Assembly: GCA_029532415.1 (NCBI GenBank) | Contig: JAQOTA010000008.1 | Span: 434,001-498,000 of the forward strand | Reading direction: 5' to 3' | DNA: 64,000 bases | DNA from: Marasmius tenuissimus | Taxonomy: Eukaryota > Basidiomycota > Agaricomycetes > Agaricales > Marasmiaceae | Shown here: piece after piece, positions 1 to 11,738 of the stretch | Position numbering within the stretch: the first letter of the stretch is position 1 | Layout: each line of letters starts with the position of its first letter | Notes under the pieces: generated by a model | What the model was told of the DNA's origin: nothing | Databases searched by the model: none | Seen by the model: the letters and a program-made list of their open reading frames with translations, nothing else | Made by a program: the position numbers and the translations under genes

Positions 1-2
1 AG

Positions 3-507
3 GCTCCCTTAGAACGTCAGAAAACGCCCATTGTCGCGATTTACCCCAGACCCGGAAGGAAAGCACTCGTACAGTTGGATCACAACCTTCTCGAGAGACA
101 CCTCGGACTCCCTTTTAGTACTCAACATGCCTTGCTCGCCGCAGTTGAAGTGTTGACACATGCCGGTCTAAACTTTTGTGGTCTTCACCTCCAAGTTCAG
201 GTTTTGCAGAGAAATGACGAGCAGATTATGGGGCCAGTTGTCACGCAAGGTTGGTATTTTATTCCCTTTGCTCATTCCTCACGCTCATGTTTTCACCTTA
301 AATTCAACCAGCTCATGGAGAGCCATCACTATGTTGAGGTAGGGACTAAGGTACGACTGTACCGCGAGGTAGATTTGGGGAACCGGTTTCCGTTTTCTTA
401 ACCCTTGCCCTATTTCTACTGCCACCCAGATGGCGTTGTATGTGTTTCAGATTGATGAGATGTGGACACCGGAGGAAAGTATTTTGCCTCGAATAGCTCA
501 TAGATGA
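3..507 (+). CDS. Partial hypothetical protein, 3' end only
   Basis: A frame is open from the left window edge and I read it as the last two exons of a gene that begins outside. The first visible exon runs to 368. An intron of 61 nt (GTAGAT...CCACCCAG, with a CTTAAC branch site) joins it in phase 0 to a last exon at 430-507 ending in TGA. The spliced product is 147 residues and ends in PEESILPRIAHR. I do not recognise a family. The splice signals and the continued hydrophilic, codon-like reading are the only support. It could instead be a chance open frame. Confidence 0.35.
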
Positions 508-906
508 GTTGATGAATCAGGCCCAAGATTTCGGATTTTCGCGGCAGACACCGTCTTTGGAAGGCCCATCCCGGGTCTGTTCCAACCACGACGAACAATC
601 TTTCAACATTGAATTCATACGGTCTGCTTTGTTGCATTCACCCAAGCTCAGGAATCTGAAGGCTCAACTCGGCAAGTGTAAATGCTGCCTTTTGCTATTA
701 ACCGGTGTGTAGAGTTGTAGAGTCGGGGTCAGGCTCTATTCAACGTGCACGTTCAACGATTAAAAGTGTTCAAAAATCCAATTATATAATCAAAACAGGG
801 ATTCGACACCTAGATAGGTCGTGGTTCTAAAATCTACAAAGTTAGTATTCCTCAAGTCAAACAGGGAGATTTCGGGACCCACCGAAATACTATGTTCGTT
901 TCGTGA
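508..906. other. Intergenic, nothing recognised
   Basis: The stretch between the partial gene at the left edge and the stop codon of the first F-box-like gene. Short open frames occur on both strands but none has splice signals, a family motif or a paralogue in the window. It becomes AT-rich near 770-850, as expected for 3' flanking DNA. Confidence 0.5.
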
Positions 907-2616
907 TCACAGGATAAAACTATCATGATCTGCTCCAGGCAATCGCACATAGCCACCTCCTCCAGAAGTGGCGTAGGGATCCCTGAACTTCCACTCAACT
1001 TCTACACTGAGCTGCTTTAATTCTAATGATGCCAGAGCTGAGGTCACAATCTGGATTGATTTCTTCGACCGTATGTCCCCAAAATCAACTTTAAACGACT
1101 TGAGCCCAGTTGATCTGGCACGGGATTCTATGAGCTCGACCAATGCGAAGGCTTGTTGTGGATGATAACGTCGGAGGATGAGCCGCTCGACATTGGGGCA
1201 CCGAACCGAGCCTTCGGAGGCCACGAGCGTTCTTGTAACTTCGGCATCCAAATGAACTGAGTTGGGTTCATCTCCATGTACATATACGACCAAGGAAGGC
1301 CGGCTAATGGACAATGTGATCAGCGACGTGAGCTCACCAAGAGTCCTTTGTAGGCCAGTCCCATAAGACATCTGTAACTCCAGGCTCTCGAGATTGCATC
1401 GGGACCGTGATATGAGATTGTGAAAAGGGAGATCACTATCCCTTTCTGACTCGGAACCGACAATCGGTAGGGAGAGGGAGAGGTGGGTCAGGCCAGGAAT
1501 GGTAAGGGACTCGAAGACATTGAGGACGGTGGATTGGAATGACTCATTAACAAAGCCGTCGAATGTGATGCCTAGCCTGCGGAGGTTGTACCATTCCCTA
1601 TGATGGGCGATTGAATCGTCTGACTGGGGTGGGTGGGAAAATTGAATGGAAAACTGAACGATGCAATCCAGGAGGAGTGGACATGATTCCACGATTCCAT
1701 GTATCAAGGATACGCATTCGGGGAAGCCAAGATACACCTGTATCTCCAGTAGGCGTAAATGTCTCCAGCGAATTGAGTGATTCAAATCTGCTGTTGTGCG
1801 GATGGTTGTCCGAAGTTTGCGTAGCGAGGGGGAATTTCCGACTGCGTGGAAGAAGGCCGGCTGGGGATGTGAAGGAGGGAACATCCGATGGGTGTCTGGT
1901 CCAATGTCGCTAAATGCTTCCAACAAGGGCAGGTCTCCAGGGGACATGCCGATGAACCGGTTAACAGCTGAGGGAGTTATATTGAAGAGTGAGATTGACC
2001 TCCACCGCATGCAATACTCTGCAATGGTTCCAATGCAGTCCGAGTAATTGTCGGCTCTAGAACCGACTTGGCCAAGAGGAATATCCATCATCACCGAGAG
2101 ATTGAGGGGTAGCGCCCCAGATCTCTCCAACCACAACTTTACCCCTTCCTTTCGAGATTCGAGCAACGCGAGAAGGTCTTCGCCATCAATCACGACGGAT
2201 GGGCTTGGGAGAGTCAGATGAAGAGAGTTCCATAAGCGTGGGGTCCTTAAAGCGATATCGCGCCATGAGCGACAAATCACAGTCAGGATAAGTGGGGCTT
2301 CTAGCACTCTGCGCACGGGAAGATGCTTGTCAGGCAGGCACCGAATAAACACTTCCCCCCATAGATCTTCGGGAAACCTTCGAAAAGGTGACAACAGCCT
2401 ACGATGACGGCCTACGAAATGTTGCAGCTCGTCACGGCGTGCCTGCAAGCGGCCTATCTCCTCATCAATTCTCCTCATCTCTTCCTCCGGATCATGAGCT
2501 ATTGCGCGAATTTCATGGAGTTCCTCCTTGGAAGGTGCGTAATTCGTTTCAAGGATGTCCGAAAAGCGAGTTGAGAAGGGCGAGGTGGGCGAGCCATGAC
2601 CAGTACTTGTAGTCAT
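907..2616 (-). CDS. F-box-like domain protein, subfamily I
   Basis: Single-exon protein of 569 aa. Residues 31-72 are a charged heptad-like segment (EEEMRRIDEEIGRLQARRDE) that should form a coiled coil. Residues 75-135 match an F-box-like domain (FPEDLWGEVFIRCLP, then VICRSWRDIALRTPRLW). The rest is an irregular leucine-rich region ending in a glycine-rich tail. Such proteins usually act as substrate adaptors of SCF ubiquitin ligases: the F-box binds Skp1 and the leucine-rich part binds the target. The frame stays open 86 codons further upstream to 2874, but I chose the ATG at 2614-2616 because the paralogues start at the equivalent place. Paralogues lie at 7094, 13681, 50654 and 52644. The target is unknown. 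Confidence 0.85.
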   Translation of the reverse strand: MTTSTGHGSPTSPFSTRFSDILETNYAPSKEELHEIRAIAHDPEEEMRRIDEEIGRLQARRDELQHFVGRHRRLLSPFRRFPEDLWGEVFIRCLPDKHLPVRRVLEAPLILTVICRSWRDIALRTPRLWNSLHLTLPSPSVVIDGEDLLALLESRKEGVKLWLERSGALPLNLSVMMDIPLGQVGSRADNYSDCIGTIAEYCMRWRSISLFNITPSAVNRFIGMSPGDLPLLEAFSDIGPDTHRMFPPSHPQPAFFHAVGNSPSLRKLRTTIRTTADLNHSIRWRHLRLLEIQVYLGFPECVSLIHGIVESCPLLLDCIVQFSIQFSHPPQSDDSIAHHREWYNLRRLGITFDGFVNESFQSTVLNVFESLTIPGLTHLSLSLPIVGSESERDSDLPFHNLISRSRCNLESLELQMSYGTGLQRTLGELTSLITLSISRPSLVVYVHGDEPNSVHLDAEVTRTLVASEGSVRCPNVERLILRRYHPQQAFALVELIESRARSTGLKSFKVDFGDIRSKKSIQIVTSALASLELKQLSVEVEWKFRDPYATSGGGGYVRLPGADHDSFIL

Positions 2617-5332
2617 GATAATTTTCGGTTTAGGTTCTTCAGCGAGATCGAGAGGATAGAGGACAAAAAGAGAAGTTTCACACGACAAGCTCAAGGACGG
2701 GCTTTGTGTTTGACGAAGGGCTTGGCTGCAGTTTGGAGATGGAGGTATAAGGAAAACAGCAGTGACGTGGGAACCAAAGGCTAAACACAAGAACGTCATA
2801 GGTTTCGGGGCCCAGATCACCTTCAAACTACCCAACTTGGCAAAAAGATCGGCTCCCTGCCTCCAAAAGTCCAATGATCCATCAAAATTGGATCAGCAGC
2901 TGGTGGTTCCGTGTGATGTGATAGCTCACCGGATTTGACTGTCATCGACCGATTCTTCTCTCACGCTATATATACGGAAAGAGACATATGGTTCTATCAA
3001 GATAAAGATCCGGAATACGACTATGTACTCAGTTCAATACTACGAGTACTTGACTGAGCCGACAACGAGCCAGTTACTGTAATAACAAAATCAGAAGCAA
3101 GATTGGATTCAAAAATCAAAATCCCCCGCTCCTCCGAATATCGAATATTTCTCTCACAACGGCTGAAGTCGATCATGATCGAAATGGGGGAGCGACAAAC
3201 CAGATAGTTAGAAGTTCCGCACCGTAACCGCTCCTCCCTGGGATTTGAAAGTCTTATCTCGCTTTGCGATTGCCCCCAAAATCTTGTGAATATATGACAC
3301 CTAAAGTCGACCGTGCAATTCCGTATTCCTCCTCATGTCGAGGTGATCGAAGTGGTGTTCTCTTTATCGGGCCTCATCGCTGAAGCGTCGAGCGGGCGAT
3401 AGGGTCTTTCTCTCCCAAGTGTATCCGCACAAAAGATGTGCGACGCTGTCGGGCTCTGAGTTCGTACGCCGCTGACACCCGAGGAACGGATAGGGCAAGT
3501 TGTAAATCCACAAGTATAAAAACAGGGCCCTACTCACTATACAATGGATGAGCTTGATCATCCTCTTCGACGTTTGCTGTATGTGAGGTCGTATGAAAGC
3601 CAAAGACCCTCCCGGGTTCCCGCATCAACATTGGACCTTGACCGAAACCCTCGTTTGTAGGGAGAAAGGCAACCATGCGAAAGGTTCAGGGAGTATGCGG
3701 CGTATGTACGCCATAGGGAAACCAGTAGTGGAGGGGTCATCCTCCCGATCCAGAAACCATAGAATGCTTCGCATAGGGCGCCTAAATACATTTCCTCATC
3801 GAAAAAGTGTAACTTGAGCCAAACGACCCAAAGAACGGACAAAATAGATGGCTCGAAACCTCGTCCAGTTTCTGAAAGCAAGAATGCCGATGATATCGTT
3901 GCATATCCGACAATTCTCTACGTCGTATCTCATAGGTGCCCGGTTCGCAAGGTCGAGTGCAAATGACAGTGTTCAAATAAGCCCAAGCAAAACGTAGCCA
4001 GAAAATAGTCTGTTCCGGGAACCTTCGAGACTCAAAAAATGACACTCACTGTTACTAACTGCCGCCACGGCTTCTCCAGCCATCAGAGCACTTGCCCGGA
4101 TGCAAGACGGTTAGCTGAACAGAGAACAGAATACTCAGTTCGGCGGAGTAGCTAGTAGTATCGCATTGTAAAGCTCACACCGATCTTCGTACGCTGAGTG
4201 AAAGGAAGATCTTGGTCTTGGGTGCATCCAACGTGACGATGCCAGTATTAGGTATTAAAGGCTTGTGGCCGAGAGAAACTACTACCGTAAAAACGTTATG
4301 ATTTCAGTGTATGTGGGTGTGAAAAGTTTCAAGGTCATGGAGCTTACTGTCTAAGCGTATGGCGAAGATGAAAAGTGCCATAGACGCCTTCTCCGGTATG
4401 GCGGAGGGTGACGTCGGTCTGAATAGCCACTGCTATCATGAACACAGACGAGACGGCTGAGTGGGGTGAACATAAGATAGAAGTTCATAGTGAGAAAATA
4501 TAACGGTCATGAAGGCTTTGTAGGCGGACTAGAAAAGTGAATACTTCCTTGGACTTGTTGCTATATCAGTGAGTAAAAAGGGCTTACGAGTTAGCGTGAT
4601 ATTCGACGCGTCGTATGTACTCTTTTGTGTATGGTCCGGGACATCCACGGATTGTCTCAAGTCCGATGTTCTCTACGACATTGTGATTTACGGAGGTTCC
4701 GCTTCATCTGGGTTTCGACAATGTTTCTATCGTGCCCTGATATGATACTCTTTTCGATAGAGTACTGCGATTGGTCTTTCTTGCGCCTTCGATACTATTC
4801 ACGATACTGTTTAACTATCCTCACACAGATGTTTTCTTGGTCCGCTACCTCCACACATCGCAGGAGATCGGCTGCTTCGTCTCGGGCTCACATCACTCCA
4901 TATTTCTTCCAGCTCTATTCTGTGATTTGCATACCGAGAATCTAGAACAGTGATTGGTTGGATCCAAACTTTGTCGACAGAGAATTCCAGAATGACCGGA
5001 GTGATTCAACATTACTAGCATCCTTCATGCTCAACGAAAATAAGGCATATCTAACGTTATTCAGATACAATCGAGAACCTGTACTCGAGCATGACTACGA
5101 GTAACGGGTAGCAATGGAAACATGAACCAACACGGGTATGAAAGACGAGCCAGGTAATAGTATTAACAAAAGTGAGAGGCCAAGCAAAGATAAATAGAGA
5201 GTCCTTCTCACCCCAACGCTCCCACTCCCACCCTCTCAACAACTCCTCCACCTCCAGACATCCACCCTGGTCCGATAACTGCGCGACGAGCGCTTAAACT
5301 GAAGGCGATCGAATCGGCTCAAATTTCAACGA
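2617..5332. other. Gene-poor stretch with relic repeat blocks
   Basis: No intact gene is visible. On the minus strand there are two short blocks that recur at the same order and orientation near the other F-box loci: 3866-3960 resembles 5394-5510 and 9904-10010, and 4339-4368 resembles 6416-6446 and 10340-10372. Frames around them (for example 3558-3881 and 3782-4045, minus strand) are short and broken. I read this as a heavily decayed copy of an unidentified multi-exon gene. The span 2617-3100 is presumably the promoter of the F-box-like gene at 2616; it lacks the TGTGAC pair seen at other loci. Confidence 0.4.
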
Positions 5333-6953
5333 TTAAGTCCAACAGTCAAACGTGCAGGTGCTAGAGATGGCTGATGGGATCATATAGCTTTTGAAGTCAA
5401 GAGCGCCGGTGATACTGTCGTAAGTCCGACGTTCTCCTTTGTTGACACAAGAGCGGTCAATGGCTATACTGTGAATGAGGTGGGGTACGACAAAGAGGGA
5501 GTTTGGGGGAGAAGGCGATCCTCGAGTGTTAACGTTGCCGAAGAAGGAATGATTAAAACCCCGCGGAAGCGGATTGGCCCCGAGCGATAAATGCGACATC
5601 CTCTTCAGTCGCTGACGTCGAGCAGGGAAGAGAAGGTAGACTGAGTATCATGTTCTAGGAAGTAATCATGACAGTCAATCTCGTTTTCGTGGGAGTTGGT
5701 GGAAAAGACCACAGCTAGATGTTGGCAGAAGGGATTGAGAGCGAAGACCTTCAGCCTCCTCTAAGTAGTATTCCCGTAGTATTCTCGTCTTTAGAGGGGC
5801 GCTCCATGGACGGCCGTCTTTGAAAGACGTAAATAAAAGGTGTTAATGGTATCGCGGAATACCTGAAAATATCGTAATGAGGCCGCAGTCAGTATCGGGC
5901 GACCCGCGAAACTTGGAAATGGCACTGGCTGTCCAGGTATACCATCGCGGCTTTGTCAACCACGAAAGCAATCTTTGTCTAATCAGGCATCATCGAAGAC
6001 GGAAAGCATCATCGTAAAACCCGAAGATCGGAACAATGACACCAAGAGCTAACAGTTGACGAGGTGAGACCGCAAGGCTATGTCATCCCGATGTGAACAG
6101 AGTGAAAATACCTCTTTATCTGTTGCACTCCGTCGTTCCCGGATTTCCTCATCAACACGCAGCAGTCCGTAACTTCAACATGAGATTGCTGAATAGAGAA
6201 CTGGAGGTCATCAGTCCGCCAGTATATCCAGGAATAAAGTCCTAGGCAACTCACCCCATTCCACCGAAGTTGAATGTAACGAATCGACTTGGTGCTGAGA
6301 CACGAATACGAATTGGTGAGGGAGTAGCGTCCTGGGTCGAAGGTGCTTGAAGTTCAAGGTAAATACCACAGCGGCTACGATTCGTCGTTAAAGAGGGTGA
6401 ACGTATGAGCGTGATAAAACTTACTGTCTGAGCGTATGGCTAAGGAAAGATCGCTGAGCTGTCTTTCTTCCGTTTTTTTTAGAATGCTCCACTGATGGTT
6501 GGAAGGCAGGTGATAACGAAAGCAAATGCGGCTGTCATCAAGATAGATGCGGCCGCTGGATGATTAAATTCTGATGAGAAACAACGACCGCAGATCCGAC
6601 TGGAGAGTGAGTTGAGCAAGAGATAATGAGTAAGGAGAGCCTCACAGTTGGATGAGTCAGTATGCTTGCCGTATTTGACGTGTCATATCTTCATCAAACT
6701 TTGCCTCGAGGATGCGCAATTCAGCTTCTTGAACCAGGGCAGCCTGTCGCGAAAATTTGTCGAGCCGGTAAATCCATCCCAAAGCTGAGGCGGATGCATG
6801 GCCTAGTTGCTGATAAGGATATAAGCGGTAATTGAGGTCATAGCAGCTCGAGTTGTCGGGCAAATATCCCAGGGAGGAAATTACCCTGGGAGAAAGAAGG
6901 AAAGAGTTGATGTGACATCCTGTGACGCTTTCGTGATTGATGTGACACCGCAA
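5333..6953 (-). pseudogene. Decayed unidentified gene, divergent from F-box gene (copy A)
   Basis: A minus-strand region with fragments of coding-like sequence but no complete reading. The first piece, 6953 to about 6660, ends in EDMTRQIRQAY and is followed by a GTGAGG donor. A middle piece near 6416-6560 encodes a hydrophobic stretch (AAASILMTAAFAFVIT) before a frame break at a run of T residues. The last piece is 5599-5333. Blocks of it recur at 9904-10890 and 3866-4368. The start lies back to back with the F-box-like gene at 7094 over a shared TGTGAC-bearing promoter. The family was not recognised. It may be a membrane protein gene that has lost function, or a real gene whose exons I could not join. 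Confidence 0.35.
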
Positions 6954-6961
6954 ATGTCACT
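6911..6961. promoter_or_regulatory. TGTGAC repeat promoter element, F-box copy A
   Basis: Three direct TGTGAC hexamers begin at 6911, 6921 and 6941, followed by an inverted GTCAC at about 6956. The first two form TGTGACATCCTGTGAC, 10 bp apart. The same arrangement recurs at 10960, 38995 and 54574-54589 (reversed). It lies between two divergent starts, so it could serve both. The binding factor is unknown. Confidence 0.6.
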
Positions 6962-7093
6962 TACGCGATTTTTCGAAAATGGGCGCTGACTGGTTGTTCT
7001 CACATCATCATCTTCAATCGCTCAAGAGAAGTGAACGTTCACGTCCCCTAGAAGTCCACTACCAAAGAAAAAAAGACTTATTATCTTACCTGG

Positions 7094-8849
7094 ATGAATG
7101 TAGGTATCCTCCCTCGTATTGAGCTCCCCTGACGAAGTATTCAGAATTCAGAATTCGGAAATGGCATCGTCTTCACAGTTCGCGGAAGCCCTTGGTACAA
7201 ATGATGTGCTGTCAAAGGAAGAAATGGACGAGATCCAGGCTATGATTCGCGACCCAGAGGACGAAATCAGGAGAATCGACGAAGTGATATCCCGTTTGCA
7301 AGCCCGACGGGCGATACGCCAGCAATTTGTTGACGAATGCCGGAAGCTAGTATCGCCATCCCGAAGGTTGCCGAGAGAGCTATGGGGAGAGGTGTTTGTT
7401 CACTGTCTACCCGAAAAGCATCTCCCTGTGCGTAGCACCACAGAAGCACCTCTCTTACTCACCACCGTGTGTCGTTCATGGCGTGAAATTGCTCTGAGCA
7501 CCCCTCGGCTATGGAACTCTATCCATCTTTTTCTACCCACCTCTACCGAGTACCGACATAGCGCTTTTTCATTCATGCTGAAGGGGAGACAGGAAGGATT
7601 ATCACTGTGGCTGGAACGGTCCGGATCGTTGCCCCTCCAGATATCGTTGGCCATGAACCCTCTTCCAGCAACAGCCGATGCACGAGTTCTGCAGTACAAC
7701 TGTTCAGGACTTGTCAAGGTCATTGCGAGCTACTGCAGGCGTTTGATGACACTATCACTTTGCCATATACACCCGCAGATTCTGGATCCACTCCGACATC
7801 TTTCAGCGGAAGACCTGCCGCTTCTGAGAAGATTTTACGAGTTCGGAAGCCCAGTGGACGGCTCCCTGTATGCCGTTGGCCATTCTCAAACACCTCTTCT
7901 TCAAGTGATCGGGAAATCAATCTCGCTACGTGAGCTGCGCGTCTGTATCGTAGGCGGTAACAGTCTGTTGGACCCTTCAGTTCGATGGAACCATTTACGT
8001 GCACTCCAAGTGGCCATAACCGAACGCGCAGTCGACGGCCTCGATGTCTTCAGGACACTTGTGGAGGCTTGTCCCCAACTTTCTGGCCTTACCCTCTTTT
8101 TTTCCCAAATGGAAAATGGACAGCATTGGTCGAGTGTAGGGGCAATTCACCCTCGCCCTTGGAGCCACCTTCAAAGGTTGAATCTCGCGATACGTGGCCA
8201 CTTCAGCGTAGCCTTCGAATCCGCGGTCCTGAACATGTTTGAGACCATCACCACTCCCGCCCTGCGCCATCTCTCCCTCTATCTGTCTCCGTCCAACGTT
8301 CTCAGGGATAGAAATTCGAGTCTTCCGTTCCGAAACCTCATTACGAGGTCTCATTGTGCACTTTCCAGCCTGGAGCTGAATATGCACCTCGGGACGGGTT
8401 TCCATATAAGCCTCGATAACTCGACATCATTGACCACCTTGTCCCTGTGTTCTCCCACGTGGGATCCGCGTACATATCCCAGTAATCCCAGCTTCGAAAC
8501 TCATTTCAAAGCTGTCGTGGAGACGCTCACACCCTCCAACAATTCGACCTGGTATCCTAATGTCGAACGACTTGTGCTGAGATCTTGTCCGCCGGGACAG
8601 GCGTTGGCATTGATCAATCTTCTCGAAGCCCGTGCTCGAGCCACTAGACTCAAGTCATTCACTGCCGATTTTGGATGGGTATCACCAACACAAGCCAAGG
8701 TCTTGGCTTCTGCTCTAGCGCTAGCGGAGTCTAGGGACCTTGGTATCAAAATTGCATGGCATTATCATGTCGTAGCGGACCCCGTTTATCTAGACGATCC
8801 ACATCTCTACTCGACTGGCGGTCGAGGGTTCCCATCTTTTGACGTATGA
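7094..8849 (+). CDS. F-box-like domain protein, subfamily I
   Basis: Protein of 567 aa in my model, or 562 aa if translation starts at the ATG at 7161. I place a two-codon first exon (ATGAAT) at 7094-7099 and an intron at 7100-7151 (GTAGGT...TTCAG), because the same exon-intron pattern is visible in the paralogue at 52644. Without the intron the simple start is 7161. A coiled coil covers about residues 20-65, followed by an F-box-like domain (LPRELWGEVFVHCLP, then VCRSWREIALSTPRLW). The C-terminal half is leucine-rich and ends in STGGRGFPSFDV. The likely role is substrate recognition in an SCF ubiquitin ligase. It carries the TGTGAC promoter at 6911. Confidence 0.85.
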
Positions 8850-9903
8850 CCGTGGTACTCGTTATCATAATCCACCGTTTATTCTTGAAAACTTGCTTAC
8901 TCTATCTTGAGTCTTGACTCAGTCGTGTTCGATCTACTATTCCCGTATCCGAGTAAATAAAGGCCATTCATGATATCCAATCGTAGCAGGAGAATTATAA
9001 GTGATGAAGAACCCTAGCGCCATATAGAAACAAAATGACTATGGGATTTGAGTCAAGGCACGGGCTTTCACTCGTAGGACTAAAGGTTGAGTCAGATTAG
9101 TGCTCACGCGCCTCTGGGCGCCTTATGTACATACCAGCTGTATTGCAGACACATCAATCTGACTTGCTTCCTGCGCTCACCATTACTCGCTTCAGCTTGA
9201 TTTCTTTCTTTCTTTTGACCAGTGCTGGGCATCACAGGCTCCGTCTTTCCTTCAGCCATTATGGTGCCCTGAGCGCTCAGGTTGGTCCCAGCCGTGTTTG
9301 GCATTCTTTGGCGACGCGTCTTCTACGTGAGCTCACGTGACAATCTCCCAGCCCCGACTCAACCTCTGGTAAAGCCCATATCCTTGATTTAGCACAAGTT
9401 GGTCATAATAGGGCTTAGTACATACTCTCATCATTTGACCTCGTCCTATTCATTCATATCTCTCACTTATTACCTTCCCTCTTGTACACTAAGAAGCGAA
9501 TACACCTTGTACCGAAAAAAAAACAACCTTTCATCTCAACACCCCTACTTTTCTACTTACCATACCTACTTCCGTCGAGCGCTGCCACTTCGAGTTCAAA
9601 TCCGTCATGTCGGAGCCCTGGGGGGGAAGTCTCCCTCAGGCTTGAGGAATAGAGGAAACGCCGAATGGCCTCTCCATTGTCATCCAAAGACAGACAGACG
9701 ACCGAACGAATTGCTCTAGAGTTGGAAACGGGGCATGCGCTGTACATACGCCGAAAGGAAGAACCAGAGAGGCGTCTAACTTCCCTAATCCAGAACCTCA
9801 CCTCAATGGGCGCTTATAATTATCACCCCATCGCAAACTCCCAACCTGATCCCAACAGCCAAACGAGGGGTTGCTCGAGCTGGCTGAAACCTGTGTTGAG
9901 CCT
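8850..9903. other. Intergenic, possible small ORF
   Basis: The sequence 9120-9660 is pyrimidine-rich and looks like a promoter or leader. It precedes an 80-codon open frame at 9665-9907 (+) starting MASPLSSKDRQTTERIALEL. That frame has a reasonable start and a charged N-terminal half, but no recognised family or paralogue. I do not call it as a gene. No repeat or mobile element was recognised. Confidence 0.35.
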
Positions 9904-10890
9904 CTGAGTGCAAGAGCGCCGGCGCTGCCTCCCCATCGCCGACGTTTTCCTTCACCAACACGAAAACGGTCCGTGGCTGTGCTGAGTTCGACGAAGAGGG
10001 CTTGGAGGGAAAGATGAGTGAATGAGGCTGGATAAGGGTTCGGCGTCGGCGGCTATAGAAGTAGAAGTATAAGGGGGTCTCGGAGAAAGGAGGAATTGAG
10101 AGTCTGATTGGGGATGACTTGAATAACCTCTCGGGTGTGGAGTCAGGACGATGGGCACCCTAAAGAGTAAATCGTACTCATTTTCTGCCATTTGAACGAA
10201 AAGAGCGGATGCACCTATAGTTGATTAGAGTCTCTCACCAGCGAGAGCATGGGGACTCTGACGCTCTCAGTCCTGGCCGGTTTGCAAAGCAAACGATAGG
10301 CAACGTGAACGTGAATGATGATCAATCGAAGACTAATAAAGCTTACCGTACAAGCATATGACGACGGGAAATACGGCCGTCCCGGTGTCTCTTTCCGATT
10401 CACTAGAGGGTTCCGCTCCTGATTCGACGGGAGGGAATTATGGAAGTACCCGCGGATGTTGTTAACGAAACGTGACCACTGGGTGGCTGTATTCTTCTTC
10501 TCCGATTGATTATCGAGAATGACCACCATAGATCCGGCTAAAAGAGTGTCCAAGTAAACGAATGTTGCATGGGTAGATCAAGAGGAAACATACCAGATCG
10601 CACCCACATCTTGACTTATGTTCAACTGTCTGCGCCCAGCCAAGGGAGATGTAACGGTTCTTGAGGGGTTCTTAAGGCCTTCCAAAGCGTGTATGAGGAA
10701 GGTGAGCCTACAAGCAAGCTCCATCGTCCGCTATGCCGTATTCGTCGTGTTATTTTCCCATCTGCTCCTCAAAGACGCAGATCGAAACAGAATTTTGCAT
10801 TCAAGACGGCCTACTTGCGTTGAGCTGAGAGAATCGATCCAAAGTGGCTGCGGCCTTCAAAGTCACCTAGCATACAATGGTTGAATGCAA
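9904..10890 (-). pseudogene. Decayed unidentified gene (copy B of the partner)
   Basis: Second copy of the minus-strand sequence at 5333-6953. The block 9904-10010 aligns by eye with 5394-5510. The block 10340-10372 ends in a GTAAGC donor like 6416-6446. The block 10736-10860 aligns loosely with 6661-6790. The copy is shorter and full of stops. A 112-codon frame at 10215-10553 (minus) spans the middle block and one donor site, and the hydrophobic segment of copy A is lost. It lies just upstream of another TGTGAC promoter and a broken F-box-like gene, so the whole two-gene unit appears to have been duplicated. Confidence 0.35.
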
Positions 10891-10959
10891 AGCGGTTTGA
10901 GAGTCCGAGATGAGATTCCGGCTAGAAAATCGACATGAGGGAACGAAGGAAAGAGCTGT

Positions 10960-10975
10960 TGTGACAATCTGTGAC
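10960..10975. promoter_or_regulatory. TGTGAC pair, broken F-box copy B
   Basis: TGTGACAATCTGTGAC: two direct hexamers 10 bp apart, followed by TCGTG and an AAAATAGGCGCT stretch similar to 6961-6992. It sits about 210 bp upstream of the F-box-like fragment at 11183. The conserved spacing survives although the gene behind it is dead. Confidence 0.55.
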
Positions 10976-11182
10976 ATGAATCGTGGGATACATGTCCAAA
11001 AATAGGCGCTAATGGTTCGACCTCATACTACCATCATCTCCAGTCGCTCACAAAATCACAGAAGAATATCCTTATCTCCTACAAGTTTGCAGAGATTGAT
11101 TGACTTAGTTCCTTGATATGTAGGTCTTATTCTCCTCGTTCGGCTTCCACTGACGGTCTGTCAATACCAGAGTTTAGAAATG

Positions 11183-11470
11183 GCATTACACGGTTCGCAG
11201 GCTTCCTCGGTATGGACTATGTGCCGTCAAGGGAAGAACTCAATGCGATATAGAATATGGTTCTTGACTCAGAGGAGGAGATTAGGAACATTGATGAAGC
11301 GATATTCGCTTGCAGGATCGAGGGCCAGTACCACAGCAGTTCGTTAACAGGCACCGCAAATTGGTTTCACCGTTCCGAAGGCTGCCCAGGAGCTATGGGG
11401 GAAAGCATCTCTTCACTCCGTATCTGAAGTCACCCTTCCGTGTCAGTGTCACGACGAATCTCTGTGGGTA
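11183..11470 (+). pseudogene. F-box-like gene fragment, truncated
   Basis: The N-terminal part of a subfamily I F-box-like gene. After the start ATG the reading moves between frames: the stretch GMDYVPSREELNAI is followed by an in-frame TAG, then LDSEEEIRNIDEAI continues in the same frame. The coiled coil and the start of the F-box (ELWGEVF equivalent) are recognisable only by allowing frameshifts. Similarity fades near 11470. A 5' intron equivalent (GTAGGT...ACCAG) lies just before the start. Clearly non-functional. Confidence 0.65.
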
Positions 11471-11738
11471 TCAGAAAAATTTCCATGTCAGATGTTCGTG
11501 ATCACTGATGACTAGTGACTGGTGACCACGGACCTTGAAGCCCCGTGTCAGGTTCAAAAACGTGTGAGACGTGTGGACAAGGTTACCTTCGTACCACCAT
11601 TCCCCATAGCTCGAGCTCACATCAAGCGCCTGCTCTCTACAAATCTCAGTCATCTGGCCAACAATCATATCTGTGAGTGCCTTCCTTCTGTTCTCTATCC
11701 AGCCTCCACCGACGAAGTAGTATGATTAGAGTTCAGGA

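Noticed and set aside
2617..2874. N-terminal extension of the first F-box-like gene to 2874
   Set aside because: The frame is open, but the paralogues start near the ATG at 2616 and the extra 86 residues show no similarity to them; more likely leader or 5' intron.
7995..8405. 136-codon minus-strand open frame
   Set aside because: Antisense shadow of the F-box-like gene at 7094-8849.
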